Assembly: GCF_039544105.1 (NCBI RefSeq)
Contig: NZ_BAABLA010000121.1
DNA length: 64,000 nucleotides
Origin: Haloechinothrix_A salitolerans
GTDB taxonomy: Bacteria; Actinomycetota; Actinomycetes; Mycobacteriales; Pseudonocardiaceae
Strand: one strand, 5' to 3'
Positions 16,637 through 25,099 of the stretch are shown here, one piece after another. Position 1 is the first letter of the stretch. Each line of letters opens with the position of its first letter. The position numbers and the translations under genes are program-made. Under the pieces are notes generated by a model. The model saw nothing but the letters and a program-made list of their open reading frames with translations. It ran no database searches and was not told where the DNA came from.

Positions 16637-18379
16637 TTAGCGTACGTCTTTGTCCGCGACCGCGAACAGCACGCCGTGCGGGAGTGCCGCGCCCGTAGCG
16701 CCGTGCGGCCACTGGGTTCGGTTGAAGTTGAGGCAGCGTTCCCCGGTGTGCTCGTCGCGGAACGAGGTGTCAGGGCTGAGCCTGCCCGAACCGCTCACGT
16801 TGGTCATGCAGACCCGGTTGTTCCCGCTGAGCGGGGTCGCCGAGACGAAGAAGTTCGTCGACACGATCCGCCTGCCACGGTCCGACTCGCGGTAGTACCC
16901 GTGTTTGCCCTTGCGGAAGTTGTCTAGCGCCGCCCAGTGCGGTCCGCCGGTCGTCCTGTCGATGATGGGCACCGCGTTGACAAGGCTCGGGCAGTCCGAC
17001 TCGTCGCCGCCCTCTGTCGTCTCCCTGATCTGATCGATGTGGCAGCGAGGGTCCGCGCCGGACGCGAGCAACGCTTGAACGTCGAGTGTATAGATCATGC
17101 CGGCGTGGGTGTTGGGTTCGGGCGAGCCTTGGCCGGGGAACATGACGGTGTGGAAGAGGAACCGGTCGTCGCGGCTCAGCGCGAGCCAGCTGCCGCCGTC
17201 GGCGGCGCTGGTCGGGGTGTTCTCCGGGTAGATCGACTTGAACGCGGTGGCATCGTCGAAGACCTCTCGCCACTCTGGATCGTCCACCATGATGTCCGGC
17301 GTGTAGTAGACCGCGCCCATGCCAGTCGCCGCGAAGGCACCCCTGTGGTGCGGCTGGTGGGTGACGGCGGGCTCCATCGCGAGCAGGCCCTCGCGCGTGT
17401 AGGGGTTGTCCTGACGCGGGCCGTCCGGCAGGTAGCTCACATTCAGCAGCTTCGGCCGTGCGCGGTCGCTGATGTCGAAGATCCGGACCGTCTTCCGCTG
17501 AATGTTGGGGTCAGGTACCTGACCGCTCACGACATGGCGCACCTCCACGAAGTCGCTCGTGATCATCCGGTCGAGGTCCTCGCGGACCGCGATACCGTGC
17601 GGGTTGGCGCAAGTGGGTTCTGGTAGGGCGGGTTCGTTCGGGCAATGCCGAGGATCCTCGCCGCCCGCCTTGGCGGCTGGTGCCTCGCTGAGGACGGTGC
17701 CGTCGTCGCTCAGCCGGACGACCTCGCCAGGGGAACCGGCCGGTCCGTTGCCGACCCGAGTCTGGCCGTCGGTGTACGTGCATGGGCCCGCGACGTCGGG
17801 GCCACCCATCCATGTTCCGTACGCCGTGCCGTCGTTGAGCACGGCGAAGGCATCAGGCGCGGTGCCGCATGGGGTGTCATGCGGCAATGTGATGCCGCTC
17901 AAGGTGACCTTGGGAAGCTCGCTGACATCGAAGACGAAGACGGTGTCACTGAGCAGACCACCCGCGTACACCTTGTTGCCCTTATGCCAGGAGTACTGCA
18001 TGTGGTGCGGTTCGTTGGCGAAGATCGAGTCGATGGTCACGGTGTTGACCACCTTGCCGTAGGTGGGGCCCCGCGTGGCGTCCACGACGGCGAGGAAATC
18101 GGGGTCAGGAGCGCCGTCGGCGCCGCTCTCCTCATCACCGGTCCAGACGAGCAGCCACTCGTGGCGTCGTCCGTCTCCTCCGACGTGCCAGTCCCGGGTG
18201 ATGTGGTTGGTGATGCTGTAGGTCTTGCCGTCAGATCCAGTGACAGCGGACTGGATTCGTTCCACACCGGCGCCAGCGGCCGGAAGTGCGCTCGCGATAC
18301 TCGTCGTTCCGATCAGCAGCGCTGAAGCCGCTATGCCGGCCAGCCGCTTGACAATTCTGGGTGACCCCGAGAGGGACAT
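16637..18379 (-). CDS. Secreted SBP56/methanethiol-oxidase-like beta-propeller protein
   Basis: 580 residues with an N-terminal signal peptide (LAGIAASALLIGTTSIA, cleaved near residue 37). The mature part resembles selenium-binding protein SBP56/methanethiol oxidase: DFLAVVDATRGPTYGKVV followed by EPHHMQYSW, then VFVFDVSELPKVTL, NPHGIAVREDLDRMITSDF, VRIFDISDRARPKLL and LALSRDDRFLFHTVM echo the blades and His clusters of that family. Bacterial MtoX is a periplasmic copper enzyme that turns methanethiol into hydrogen sulfide and formaldehyde. The similarity is judged by eye and is partial, so a different propeller enzyme is possible. It heads an operon with a membrane protein and a sugar reductase. 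Confidence 0.6.
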   Translation of the reverse strand: MSLSGSPRIVKRLAGIAASALLIGTTSIASALPAAGAGVERIQSAVTGSDGKTYSITNHITRDWHVGGDGRRHEWLLVWTGDEESGADGAPDPDFLAVVDATRGPTYGKVVNTVTIDSIFANEPHHMQYSWHKGNKVYAGGLLSDTVFVFDVSELPKVTLSGITLPHDTPCGTAPDAFAVLNDGTAYGTWMGGPDVAGPCTYTDGQTRVGNGPAGSPGEVVRLSDDGTVLSEAPAAKAGGEDPRHCPNEPALPEPTCANPHGIAVREDLDRMITSDFVEVRHVVSGQVPDPNIQRKTVRIFDISDRARPKLLNVSYLPDGPRQDNPYTREGLLAMEPAVTHQPHHRGAFAATGMGAVYYTPDIMVDDPEWREVFDDATAFKSIYPENTPTSAADGGSWLALSRDDRFLFHTVMFPGQGSPEPNTHAGMIYTLDVQALLASGADPRCHIDQIRETTEGGDESDCPSLVNAVPIIDRTTGGPHWAALDNFRKGKHGYYRESDRGRRIVSTNFFVSATPLSGNNRVCMTNVSGSGRLSPDTSFRDEHTGERCLNFNRTQWPHGATGAALPHGVLFAVADKDVR

Positions 18380-18473
18380 GGCAAGCTCCTAGTTCGCAGT
18401 CGGTTCGATGCGCTAATACACCGGGACCTCTAGTCGTGGTTGGGAACTTCGCTGCGGCGGCCGCTGGCGACGA

Positions 18474-18501
18474 AGCATACTATATGTTTATTAACTGTCA
18501 A
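18474..18501 (-). promoter_or_regulatory. Sigma70-like promoter of the SBP56-like operon
   Basis: On the minus strand, consensus TTGACA (18496-18501), a 16-nt spacer and TATGCT (18474-18479). The -10 and its downstream bases (TATGCTTC) recur in the promoter at 20048. Confidence 0.55.
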
Positions 18502-18532
18502 CGGCCGCAATTCACATGGTGAGATGGTGGTA

Positions 18533-18657
18533 CGGTGTCCAGCTTTATTCGATATGACACCGAATATCTTCAACAAGCCCGGATGCTGAGCGTTCACCAA
18601 CAGCGGATGTTGATTGAAAATTCATTACGAAGATGGCGAGGTATTGCGAATATTCGC
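18533..18657. promoter_or_regulatory. AT-rich intergenic segment with palindromes
   Basis: Part of the 299-bp gap between the DUF885 stop and the SBP56-like start. It has a 7-bp inverted repeat, CGGTGTC (18533-18539) with GACACCG (18556-18562), and a perfect 12-bp palindrome, GCGAATATTCGC (18646-18657), 21 bp from the DUF885 stop. These could be operators or weak terminators; no coding potential is seen. Confidence 0.35.
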
Positions 18658-18678
18658 TCGCCGCGTTCGCCGCGTGGT

Positions 18679-19893
18679 TCAGGTGGCGCTGCCTGCCAGC
18701 TGCTCCCGTAGGGACGATGGCACGAACGGCTCGCGCAGCAACCGCCGGTAGCGGTCCCTGACGGTGGCGTGGTCCGCGGTATCTATCTCGAGCCAGCGTG
18801 ATACGAGCCGCGTGCCCTCGATATAGCTCACGGTGTACGCACGCCACAGTGGGTCGGTCAGGAACCGGACCATGTGGTGCGCGCGGTCATCGGGCAGCAG
18901 CAGCCACCTGCCGAGATACGCGGCGGTCGCGTCGGCATCCCAGCCGTGGTCGTGCAGTAGCAGTGCGGCGTCCTGCCGTGCGGGCAGGAGCCTCGCCCAG
19001 AGCCGGTGTAGCCGCTCGATCATCTCGCCCTCGATGTGGATGCCGTACTCGGCGAGCACGGTAGACGTCCACCGTCCCCAACCGTCGCCGAGCAGCGCGC
19101 GGTGGGCGACCTCGGCCATTCCCTCTGACACGAGGCATTGCGGTGTGTTGACGAGTGAGATGACGTGTTCCACCTCGCCGCGCCGCGTCACCAGCTCGGC
19201 TTCCTTCACGCAGTGCTCGGCATGATGTCCCGGATACGCCTCGTGCGTGGCGAGCAAGGGGAGTGCCGCGAGGTTCTTGCCCGCATCGACGTTTAGCGTG
19301 ATGGTCGACCGGAAACCGCCGTGGTACAGGTTGAACGCGTGCCATGGCTTGTCCCGCACCAGCTCGTAGGTCACTCCCTCGCCGTCAGGTAGGTGTACCA
19401 ATTCGCTGACGCGCTCGCGTAGCGCGTCGGAGACGGCGCGCACCGCTCGGTGGAGCTGATGTTCGGGGATGGTGTTGCGGGCCGTGAATTCCGCCAGTCT
19501 CGCACGCAGATCGCCGGTGCCAGGCAGTAGCTCGTGGATCTCGTCGTGCACGCTCTGGTACTCGTCCGCGTCGCCAGTGCTCACGTCGACGTCGAAGTAG
19601 GCTCGTGCCTCCGTCGTGAACGGCATGGGCTCCCCCACCAGCCGCCTTGCCGTGCACTCCAGCGCGACCACCTGTGCTCCAAGGTAGCGCCTGCGGGAGG
19701 GAGAGAGTCCGCTATCGGCAAGCCGCTCGCGTAGTTCGGTCGCGTCCCGAACCAGCTCGGGTGGCGTGCGTGGCCGCGTCGCCGCGGTTTCGCCGAGCGC
19801 GGGATCACCGAACCAGCTGTCGACGAACCCGGGCACATGTTCACCGATGCGGAGCCCGAGCAGCAGGTAATCCCGCACCGCCTGCTCCGTCAC
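18679..19893 (-). CDS. DUF885 family putative metallopeptidase
   Basis: 404 residues. The family motif THEAYPGHHAEH contains H217, E218, H223 and H224, the presumed zinc site, and GFRSTITLNVDAGKNLA lies just before it. There is no signal peptide, so it should be cytoplasmic. The GTG at 19893 has GGGAGG 4 nt upstream. DUF885 proteins are annotated as peptidases, but substrates are mostly unknown. In this cluster it could act on a peptidyl or amino-acid-linked intermediate, or simply be a neighbour. Confidence 0.85.
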   Translation of the reverse strand: MTEQAVRDYLLLGLRIGEHVPGFVDSWFGDPALGETAATRPRTPPELVRDATELRERLADSGLSPSRRRYLGAQVVALECTARRLVGEPMPFTTEARAYFDVDVSTGDADEYQSVHDEIHELLPGTGDLRARLAEFTARNTIPEHQLHRAVRAVSDALRERVSELVHLPDGEGVTYELVRDKPWHAFNLYHGGFRSTITLNVDAGKNLAALPLLATHEAYPGHHAEHCVKEAELVTRRGEVEHVISLVNTPQCLVSEGMAEVAHRALLGDGWGRWTSTVLAEYGIHIEGEMIERLHRLWARLLPARQDAALLLHDHGWDADATAAYLGRWLLLPDDRAHHMVRFLTDPLWRAYTVSYIEGTRLVSRWLEIDTADHATVRDRYRRLLREPFVPSSLREQLAGSAT

Positions 19894-20024
19894 ATGCCCT
19901 CCCGCCGGAAGATCGACTATAGCTCCATGAACTTATCTGAAATCGGGTGCGGTGGGCAAGGCGCCGAGTCTTAGCCTGCGAAAACTCCTTACATAGCCAA
20001 GGAAACCGGCTTGTTCGCGAATCA

Positions 20025-20053
20025 GTGACTGCGTTCCCGCGAGGATGTATGCT
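20025..20053 (+). promoter_or_regulatory. Promoter of the sulfur operon
   Basis: GTGACT (20025-20030), a 17-nt spacer and TATGCT (20048-20053) would start transcription near 20060, 37 nt before the TTG start. The -10 TATGCTTC matches the one at 18474-18479, suggesting co-regulation with the SBP56-like operon. Confidence 0.45.
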
Positions 20054-20096
20054 TCAATAAGATGTAGCGATAGCGAAGGGGTGGGAGTGCGAGAAC

Positions 20097-20855
20097 TTGG
20101 AGCATCAGCGCATCACGACCCGTTGGCTGGCCGCTACCGCGCAGCGGTATCTCGACGACGCTGTCACCGAACTGGACCACGACCTGTCCATCGCCCGGCT
20201 CGCCGGGCTGCGGGTCCGGTTCGACCCAGGTTTCGCCACGGAGGTGGCCGCCGCCTTCGAGCGTGCCCCGGCGTTCAGCGCGGAGCACACCGTCAGGAAC
20301 GGGTATGACGTGCTGAAGCGGGAAAGCCGCCTCCAGTACGATGCCATCGTCGACAGCGGGATACACGTCGAACCGTGGCACGGAGATGGGCAGCCGTACC
20401 GCGACTCTCGCCAGCTGTACACCGAGGTTCGGCGCTCAGGCACGCTGCGGGTGTTACTGACGCGCGACAGCCATGGGCCTGGGCCGGTAACCGGTCACCA
20501 TCCGATGCGGGAGCCCGCCGGTGTCACCGCGCGTGGCGTTCCCCTTACCTACAACGACGTGTTCCGGGTCGTCCATGACATTTTCGGGCACGTGATGTTC
20601 GGTCACGGCTTCGGCCCACGCGGTGAGTTCAAGGCCGCCTACTGCCACATGCGGATGTACTCACCACAGGCGCATCCCGTGCTCTTCGCGGAACACGTTG
20701 GTCAGATCTGCTGGTTCTTCTTTGGTCCGTACGCGAGCCGTCACGGTCGCGTGCCGCCCGACAGGAGGCCGTATCCCGAGCAGAAGATCATCGCCTTGGA
20801 ACGACGCTATCTGGACGCGTTCCACCGCATGTTCGACGTAGAGGAGTCAGCATGA
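20097..20855 (+). CDS. Aromatic-amino-acid-hydroxylase-like putative non-heme iron protein
   Basis: 252 residues. The motif RVVHDIFGHVMFGH (H160, H165) matches the HDxxGH iron ligands of phenylalanine, tyrosine and tryptophan hydroxylases, and E199 in LFAEHVGQICWF is placed to be the third ligand, 34 residues after H165 (about 40 in phenylalanine hydroxylase). The rest is only distantly similar, so aromatic hydroxylation is not assured. The only in-frame start is a TTG at 20097 with GGGAG upstream; TAA at 20058 blocks a longer form. It has a TTA codon (20454-20456). Its stop overlaps the desulfurase ATG (ATGA). It is the first gene of a sulfur-themed operon, so oxidation of a sulfur or amino-acid intermediate is possible. 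Confidence 0.7.
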   Translation: MEHQRITTRWLAATAQRYLDDAVTELDHDLSIARLAGLRVRFDPGFATEVAAAFERAPAFSAEHTVRNGYDVLKRESRLQYDAIVDSGIHVEPWHGDGQPYRDSRQLYTEVRRSGTLRVLLTRDSHGPGPVTGHHPMREPAGVTARGVPLTYNDVFRVVHDIFGHVMFGHGFGPRGEFKAAYCHMRMYSPQAHPVLFAEHVGQICWFFFGPYASRHGRVPPDRRPYPEQKIIALERRYLDAFHRMFDVEESA

Positions 20856-22135
20856 CCCACACCCGCGAACCGGTGCTCCAGGACGATCCCGTTCCCACGA
20901 CCATCAGGGACCAGTTCCCGATACTTCACCGAGGTGATGGCGACCCACTCGTATACCTCGACAACGCGGCGACCACGCAGAAGCCGCAAGCCGTACTCGA
21001 CGCGATCACGACCTATTACACGACGGTGAACAGCAACGTCGGGCGCGGCTACCACACGCTCGGCCTCACCGCGACCGACCGTTATGAGGACGCGCGCGAG
21101 ACCGTTCGAGCGGCCATCGGCGCGGCGCGCGCTGACGAGATCGTCTTCGCGGCCAGCTGCACCGCGGCGACCAACCTGCTCGCCGAGACCATCGGGAGGC
21201 GGTTGGTTGGCCCTGGCGACCAGGTCGTCATCACCGGTATGGAACACAACAGCAACCTGCTGCCCTGGCGGCGGTTGTGTGAGACGACCGGCGCGGAGCT
21301 CGTCGTTGTACCTGTCGGCGCTGATGGCCGTGTCGCCGAGGCTGACTTCGCGGCCGCGATGGGCGAGCGCGTGCGGATAGCCGCGATCGCCCATGTGTCC
21401 AACGTGCTCGGCACGGTCAACCCGGTGGCGGACATGGTCGCGCGGGCACGTGAGTACGGCGTGGTGACCGTAGTCGATGGTGCGCAAGCGGTCGCGCATC
21501 GAGAGGTTGACGTGACGGCACTCGGCGTGGACTTCTACACCTTCTCGGCGCACAAGATGTACGGACCGATGGGCATCGGTGTCCTCTATGGCAAGTGGGA
21601 CCTGCTCGGAGACCTCCCGCCGCATCACGTTGGCGGTGGCACGGTGAAGGCCGTCAGCCACGCCGAACCGGTGCGGTACGTCGGCGTGCCAGCGAGGTTG
21701 GAAGCGGGCACACCAAACGTGGCTGGCGCGATCGGTCTCGCGGCGGCCTTTGACTTTCTCCGTGACCTTGATCGTGACCGCGTCCGCGCACACGACGCGA
21801 TGCTTACCAGAGCGGTCGTTGACGCGGTTGATGACCTCGACGCGGTTCGCGTCGTCGGCGACCCGGGGAAGGACCCATGCGGGATCGTGTCACTCGTCGT
21901 CGATGGGATCCATCCCTACGATGTCGGCTCCCATCTCGACGCGCACGGCATCGCGGTGCGCTGCGGCGTGCATTGCGCTAGCACCTTCCTCGACAGCATG
22001 GACATGGTCGGCACGGTGCGGCTGTCGTTCGCCATCTACAACACCGTCGACGAGATCGAGCGGGTGCGCGCCGCGCTGCGCACGGTGCGCCCCGGGTTCT
22101 GGACCGCGGAGCACCCCAACACCCGCTTCCTGTGA
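20852..22135 (+). CDS. SufS/CsdA-type cysteine desulfurase
   Basis: 427 residues of the class V aminotransferase fold. PLP lysine K235 lies in FSAHKMYGPMGIGVLYG, and the persulfide-forming cysteine is C375 in RCGVHCASTFLD. VYLDNAATTQKP at the N-terminus and the H in ITGMEHNSNLLPW are further SufS hallmarks. The enzyme should release sulfur from cysteine as a bound persulfide. No SufU, SufBCD or other iron-sulfur assembly genes are adjacent, so a biosynthetic rather than housekeeping role is likely. Candidate acceptors are the sulfur carrier at 13258 or the enediyne sulfur handle. Four-base overlap with the gene before it. Confidence 0.93.
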   Translation: MTHTREPVLQDDPVPTTIRDQFPILHRGDGDPLVYLDNAATTQKPQAVLDAITTYYTTVNSNVGRGYHTLGLTATDRYEDARETVRAAIGAARADEIVFAASCTAATNLLAETIGRRLVGPGDQVVITGMEHNSNLLPWRRLCETTGAELVVVPVGADGRVAEADFAAAMGERVRIAAIAHVSNVLGTVNPVADMVARAREYGVVTVVDGAQAVAHREVDVTALGVDFYTFSAHKMYGPMGIGVLYGKWDLLGDLPPHHVGGGTVKAVSHAEPVRYVGVPARLEAGTPNVAGAIGLAAAFDFLRDLDRDRVRAHDAMLTRAVVDAVDDLDAVRVVGDPGKDPCGIVSLVVDGIHPYDVGSHLDAHGIAVRCGVHCASTFLDSMDMVGTVRLSFAIYNTVDEIERVRAALRTVRPGFWTAEHPNTRFL

Positions 22136-22159
22136 CCCCGCGACGACGAAAGGCTGGTC

Positions 22160-23020
22160 ATGACCCAGACACGGCTCGACCCGGTGCAGCACAAGGAACA
22201 GCAGCGTGCCAACTGGGATGGTGCGAGCGAGGGTTGGCTCGCCATCAGCGAGACCTTCGAGCGCGGCGCGAGGGAGGTGACGGCGGAGTTGCTCGAGCTG
22301 GGCGGGGTTCGCGAGGGAATGACGGTGCTCGACGCCGCGACCGGCATCGGGGAGCCCGCGCTCACGGCGGCGCGGGTGGTCGGCCCCGAGGGAAGGGTCG
22401 TCGGGTTCGACCTCGCGCCTGGCATGGTCGCGATCGCTCGCCGCAGGGCTGCCGAGTACGACAACATCGAATTCCGTGTCGGCGATATCGAGTCGGCCGC
22501 CACCGGTGAGTTCGACGTGGCACTGTGCCGGTGGGGACTGATGTTCGCGATCGACACGGTCGCGGCGTTGCGCTCGCTGGCGGGCGCGTTGCGCCCAGGT
22601 GGGGTCCTCGCCGCATCGACGTGGGGACCCGCTGAGACGGTGCCGATGCTGTCACTGGGGTTCCAGGCGCTGAGCGGGTGGCTGGAGATGCCAGCGCCGC
22701 CGCCAGAAGCGCCGACACCGTTCTCCCTTTCCGATCCCGGCACGCTCGCCGCCGACCTCGAAACCGCGGGCTTCGTCGACGTCTCGGTCACCGAGTTCGA
22801 CGTGCCGTTCAGCGTCGCGGACCCCGCGGAGTACATCGAGCTGAACAAGGCGGTCACGCCGCCGCCGATGCGGGACTTGTTGCGGGAGCAGCTCGGCGAG
22901 GACGAGGAGATGGCGTGGCGCGCGGTAGGCGATGCCACCTTGCCGTTCCGCGACGTCGACGGGACGATCCGACTACCGAGCACGGCACTGTGTGTTCGTG
23001 CCGTCAAGGCCGCGAGCTGA
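22160..23020 (+). CDS. UbiE-like SAM-dependent methyltransferase
   Basis: 286 residues. Motif I VLDAATGIGEPALTAA at about 55-70 is followed by VVGFDLAPGMVAIARRRA and, further on, the post-motif ALCRWGLMFAIDTVAALRSL. It belongs to the UbiE/COQ5-like group, which methylates small molecules on C, O, N or S. It sits in the sulfur operon 24 nt after the desulfurase and 4 nt before the PLP gamma-lyase. S-methylation of a persulfide or thiol is an attractive guess from context, since a methyl polysulfide needs exactly one such step, but it is unproven. Confidence 0.88.
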   Translation: MTQTRLDPVQHKEQQRANWDGASEGWLAISETFERGAREVTAELLELGGVREGMTVLDAATGIGEPALTAARVVGPEGRVVGFDLAPGMVAIARRRAAEYDNIEFRVGDIESAATGEFDVALCRWGLMFAIDTVAALRSLAGALRPGGVLAASTWGPAETVPMLSLGFQALSGWLEMPAPPPEAPTPFSLSDPGTLAADLETAGFVDVSVTEFDVPFSVADPAEYIELNKAVTPPPMRDLLREQLGEDEEMAWRAVGDATLPFRDVDGTIRLPSTALCVRAVKAAS

Positions 23021-23024
23021 TCCG

Positions 23025-24188
23025 GTGCGTTTCGACACCCTGTTGGTGCACGAGGGACAGTCCTCCCAGCCGGTTACCGGTGATGTCGTGCCGCCGATCC
23101 ACGTCGCCACGACGTTCGACCGGTCGCCGCAAGACCCGGTGACGCGGTTCTACGGGCGCGGGGAGAACCCGACGAGGGAAGCGTTGGAGTCTTGCCTCGC
23201 CGCACTGGAGGACGCACCGTTCGCGCTGACCTTCTCCTCGGGACAGGCCGCCGCCGTCGCGGTGCTCTCGCTGGTGCCGCCGGGGAGCAAGCTCGTGTCG
23301 TCGGACGACGTCTACGGCGGCACTTACGAGCTGTTTCAAACACTGGGTCGGTTCGGTATCGAAGTCGACTACGTGGACCTGGCTGATCCGGAGCGGCGCG
23401 ACGCCGCGATCACCCCCGATGTGGCGATGGTGTGGGTGGAGACGCCGACCAACCCGCTGTTGCGGATCGCCGACATCGCCGCGATCAGTGCGCGCGCCAG
23501 CGATGTCGGCGCACTCGTCGTCGTGGACAACACGTTCGCGACGCCGGTCTCCCAGCAGCCGCTCGCGCTGGGTGCCCAGGTGAGCCTGTACAGCACGACG
23601 AAGTTCATCGCGGGACATTCCGACGTGCTCGGCGGCGCGCTCGTCTATCGCGACTCGGCACTGCACGAGCGGTTGCTGGCGCACCGGTCTGTTACCGGTG
23701 CCGTGCCAGGAGCGCTCGACTGCTATCTGACGCATCGCGGTCTGAAAACGCTGTCGTTGCGGTTCGCGAGGCAATGTGCCAACGCCGCGTCCGTCGCCGC
23801 GTCACTCGGAGAGTCGCCGTTCGTGGGCGCGGTGCACTACCCGGGGCACAGTGACCATCCGCAGCACGATGTCGCCGTACGGCAGATGTCGAGCCACGGG
23901 GCGATGGTGAGTTTCGCGTATCTCGGCGACCCCGAAACGCTGCTGGGCGGTACGAGGTTGTTCGGCGCCGCGGTGAGCCTCGGTGCGGTGCGATCGCTGC
24001 TCGCGCTTCCCGCGAGCATGAGCCACCGTGCGATACCCCGCGACGATCTGCTGCGACGCGGTGTCACGGACAACCTGGTTCGACTTTCGCTCGGGATAGA
24101 ACACCCCGCGGATCTCATTGATGACCTGTCCGCCGCGATGCGTGCGGGCATGCGTGGCCACGCCAGGGAAGGAGCTGATCGACCATGA
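23025..24188 (+). CDS. Cys/Met metabolism PLP enzyme (cystathionine/methionine gamma-lyase type)
   Basis: 387 residues from the GTG at 23025, four bases after the methyltransferase stop. K193 in LYSTTKFIAGHSDVLGG is the PLP lysine; VVVDNTFATPVSQQPLALGA and FYGRGENPTREALE are family hallmarks. Members cleave or form C-S bonds in cystathionine, homocysteine or methionine. The calicheamicin locus encodes CalE6, an enzyme of this family, so it is a recurrent partner of trisulfide enediynes. Lyase or synthase activity cannot be decided by eye. Overlaps the next gene by ATGA. Confidence 0.9.
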   Translation: MRFDTLLVHEGQSSQPVTGDVVPPIHVATTFDRSPQDPVTRFYGRGENPTREALESCLAALEDAPFALTFSSGQAAAVAVLSLVPPGSKLVSSDDVYGGTYELFQTLGRFGIEVDYVDLADPERRDAAITPDVAMVWVETPTNPLLRIADIAAISARASDVGALVVVDNTFATPVSQQPLALGAQVSLYSTTKFIAGHSDVLGGALVYRDSALHERLLAHRSVTGAVPGALDCYLTHRGLKTLSLRFARQCANAASVAASLGESPFVGAVHYPGHSDHPQHDVAVRQMSSHGAMVSFAYLGDPETLLGGTRLFGAAVSLGAVRSLLALPASMSHRAIPRDDLLRRGVTDNLVRLSLGIEHPADLIDDLSAAMRAGMRGHAREGADRP

Positions 24189-25099
24189 CCGAGCCAGCAC
24201 GTGACGGTGATGTCCTCCGCATCGACGGAGGGACGGCGACCGAGTTGCAACGCGCGGGGATCGCCGTCGAAAGTCCCTGGTGGACGACGCGCGCGTTGCT
24301 CACCGACAAGAACAGGACCGTGCTCAGCGGTATCCATCAGCGCTTTCTCGCGGGAGGCGCGCAGGTACTCACCGCGAACACGTTTCGCTGCAATCTGCGC
24401 TCTTTGCGCGCGCTCGGCCTTGACGGCGCCGGGCTTGGCTGGATGGTTCACGCCGCAGTAGGGGTCGCGAAATCCGCGCGGCAGGCGGCGGGATCGGACG
24501 CCGTCATCGCAGGCTCGATGGCGCCTGTCGCTGACTGTTACCGGCCTGACCTGGTACCGAACGATGATGAACTGCGTGCGGAACACCAGTGGCTCGCGAC
24601 GGAGCTAATGCGGTCCGGTGTGGACATCGTGCTGATCGAAACGATGAACTCGATTCGTGAGGCGCGGATCGCGCTGGAACAGGTACTCGCCGCGGGTGGC
24701 GTAGCGTGGGTCAGTTTCGTCTGTGCTGACGGGGCTCGGTTGCTCTCCGGGGAGCCTCTCGCCGACGCGGCTCGCGCGGTGGAGCGGGACGGCGCCGACG
24801 GGGTACTCGTCAACTGCGCGCCACTGGAGACGACCGAGGCCTGTCTCGCCGAGCTCAGCGACTCCTGCGACGTCAGGTTCGGCGCGTATCCCAACGTCGA
24901 GGACAGGCTCGCCGAACGAGCGGCTGACGGCGATGGGTTCCCCGCCGCCGTCTCACCAGCCGACTTCGCCGCGACACTGCGCCGATGGCACGGCGAGTAT
25001 GGCGCGAGTCTGCTTGGTGGCTGCTGTGGTAGCGGTCCGGATCACATCGCGGCGGTCGGTGAGTTCGGATCCGCGCCTCGGGCCGTCGCGTCGTCCTGA
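24185..25099 (+). CDS. Homocysteine S-methyltransferase
   Basis: 304 residues of the zinc-dependent homocysteine methyltransferase family (MmuM type). The three zinc cysteines are C211 (LVNCAP), C280 and C281 (GGCCGSGPDHIAAV). The N-terminus IDGGTATELQRAG matches the conserved first strand. Homologues move a methyl from S-methylmethionine or SAM to homocysteine. With a desulfurase, a gamma-lyase and two methyltransferases nearby it could recycle homocysteine or methylate a thiol intermediate. Its last 58 bp overlap the convergent adenosine-deaminase-like gene. Confidence 0.9.
   Translation: MTEPARDGDVLRIDGGTATELQRAGIAVESPWWTTRALLTDKNRTVLSGIHQRFLAGGAQVLTANTFRCNLRSLRALGLDGAGLGWMVHAAVGVAKSARQAAGSDAVIAGSMAPVADCYRPDLVPNDDELRAEHQWLATELMRSGVDIVLIETMNSIREARIALEQVLAAGGVAWVSFVCADGARLLSGEPLADAARAVERDGADGVLVNCAPLETTEACLAELSDSCDVRFGAYPNVEDRLAERAADGDGFPAAVSPADFAATLRRWHGEYGASLLGGCCGSGPDHIAAVGEFGSAPRAVASS

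Noticed and set aside
20852..22135. A housekeeping SUF iron-sulfur system
   Set aside because: No SufBCD, SufU or other scaffold genes are adjacent; the desulfurase is embedded in a methyl/sulfur operon.
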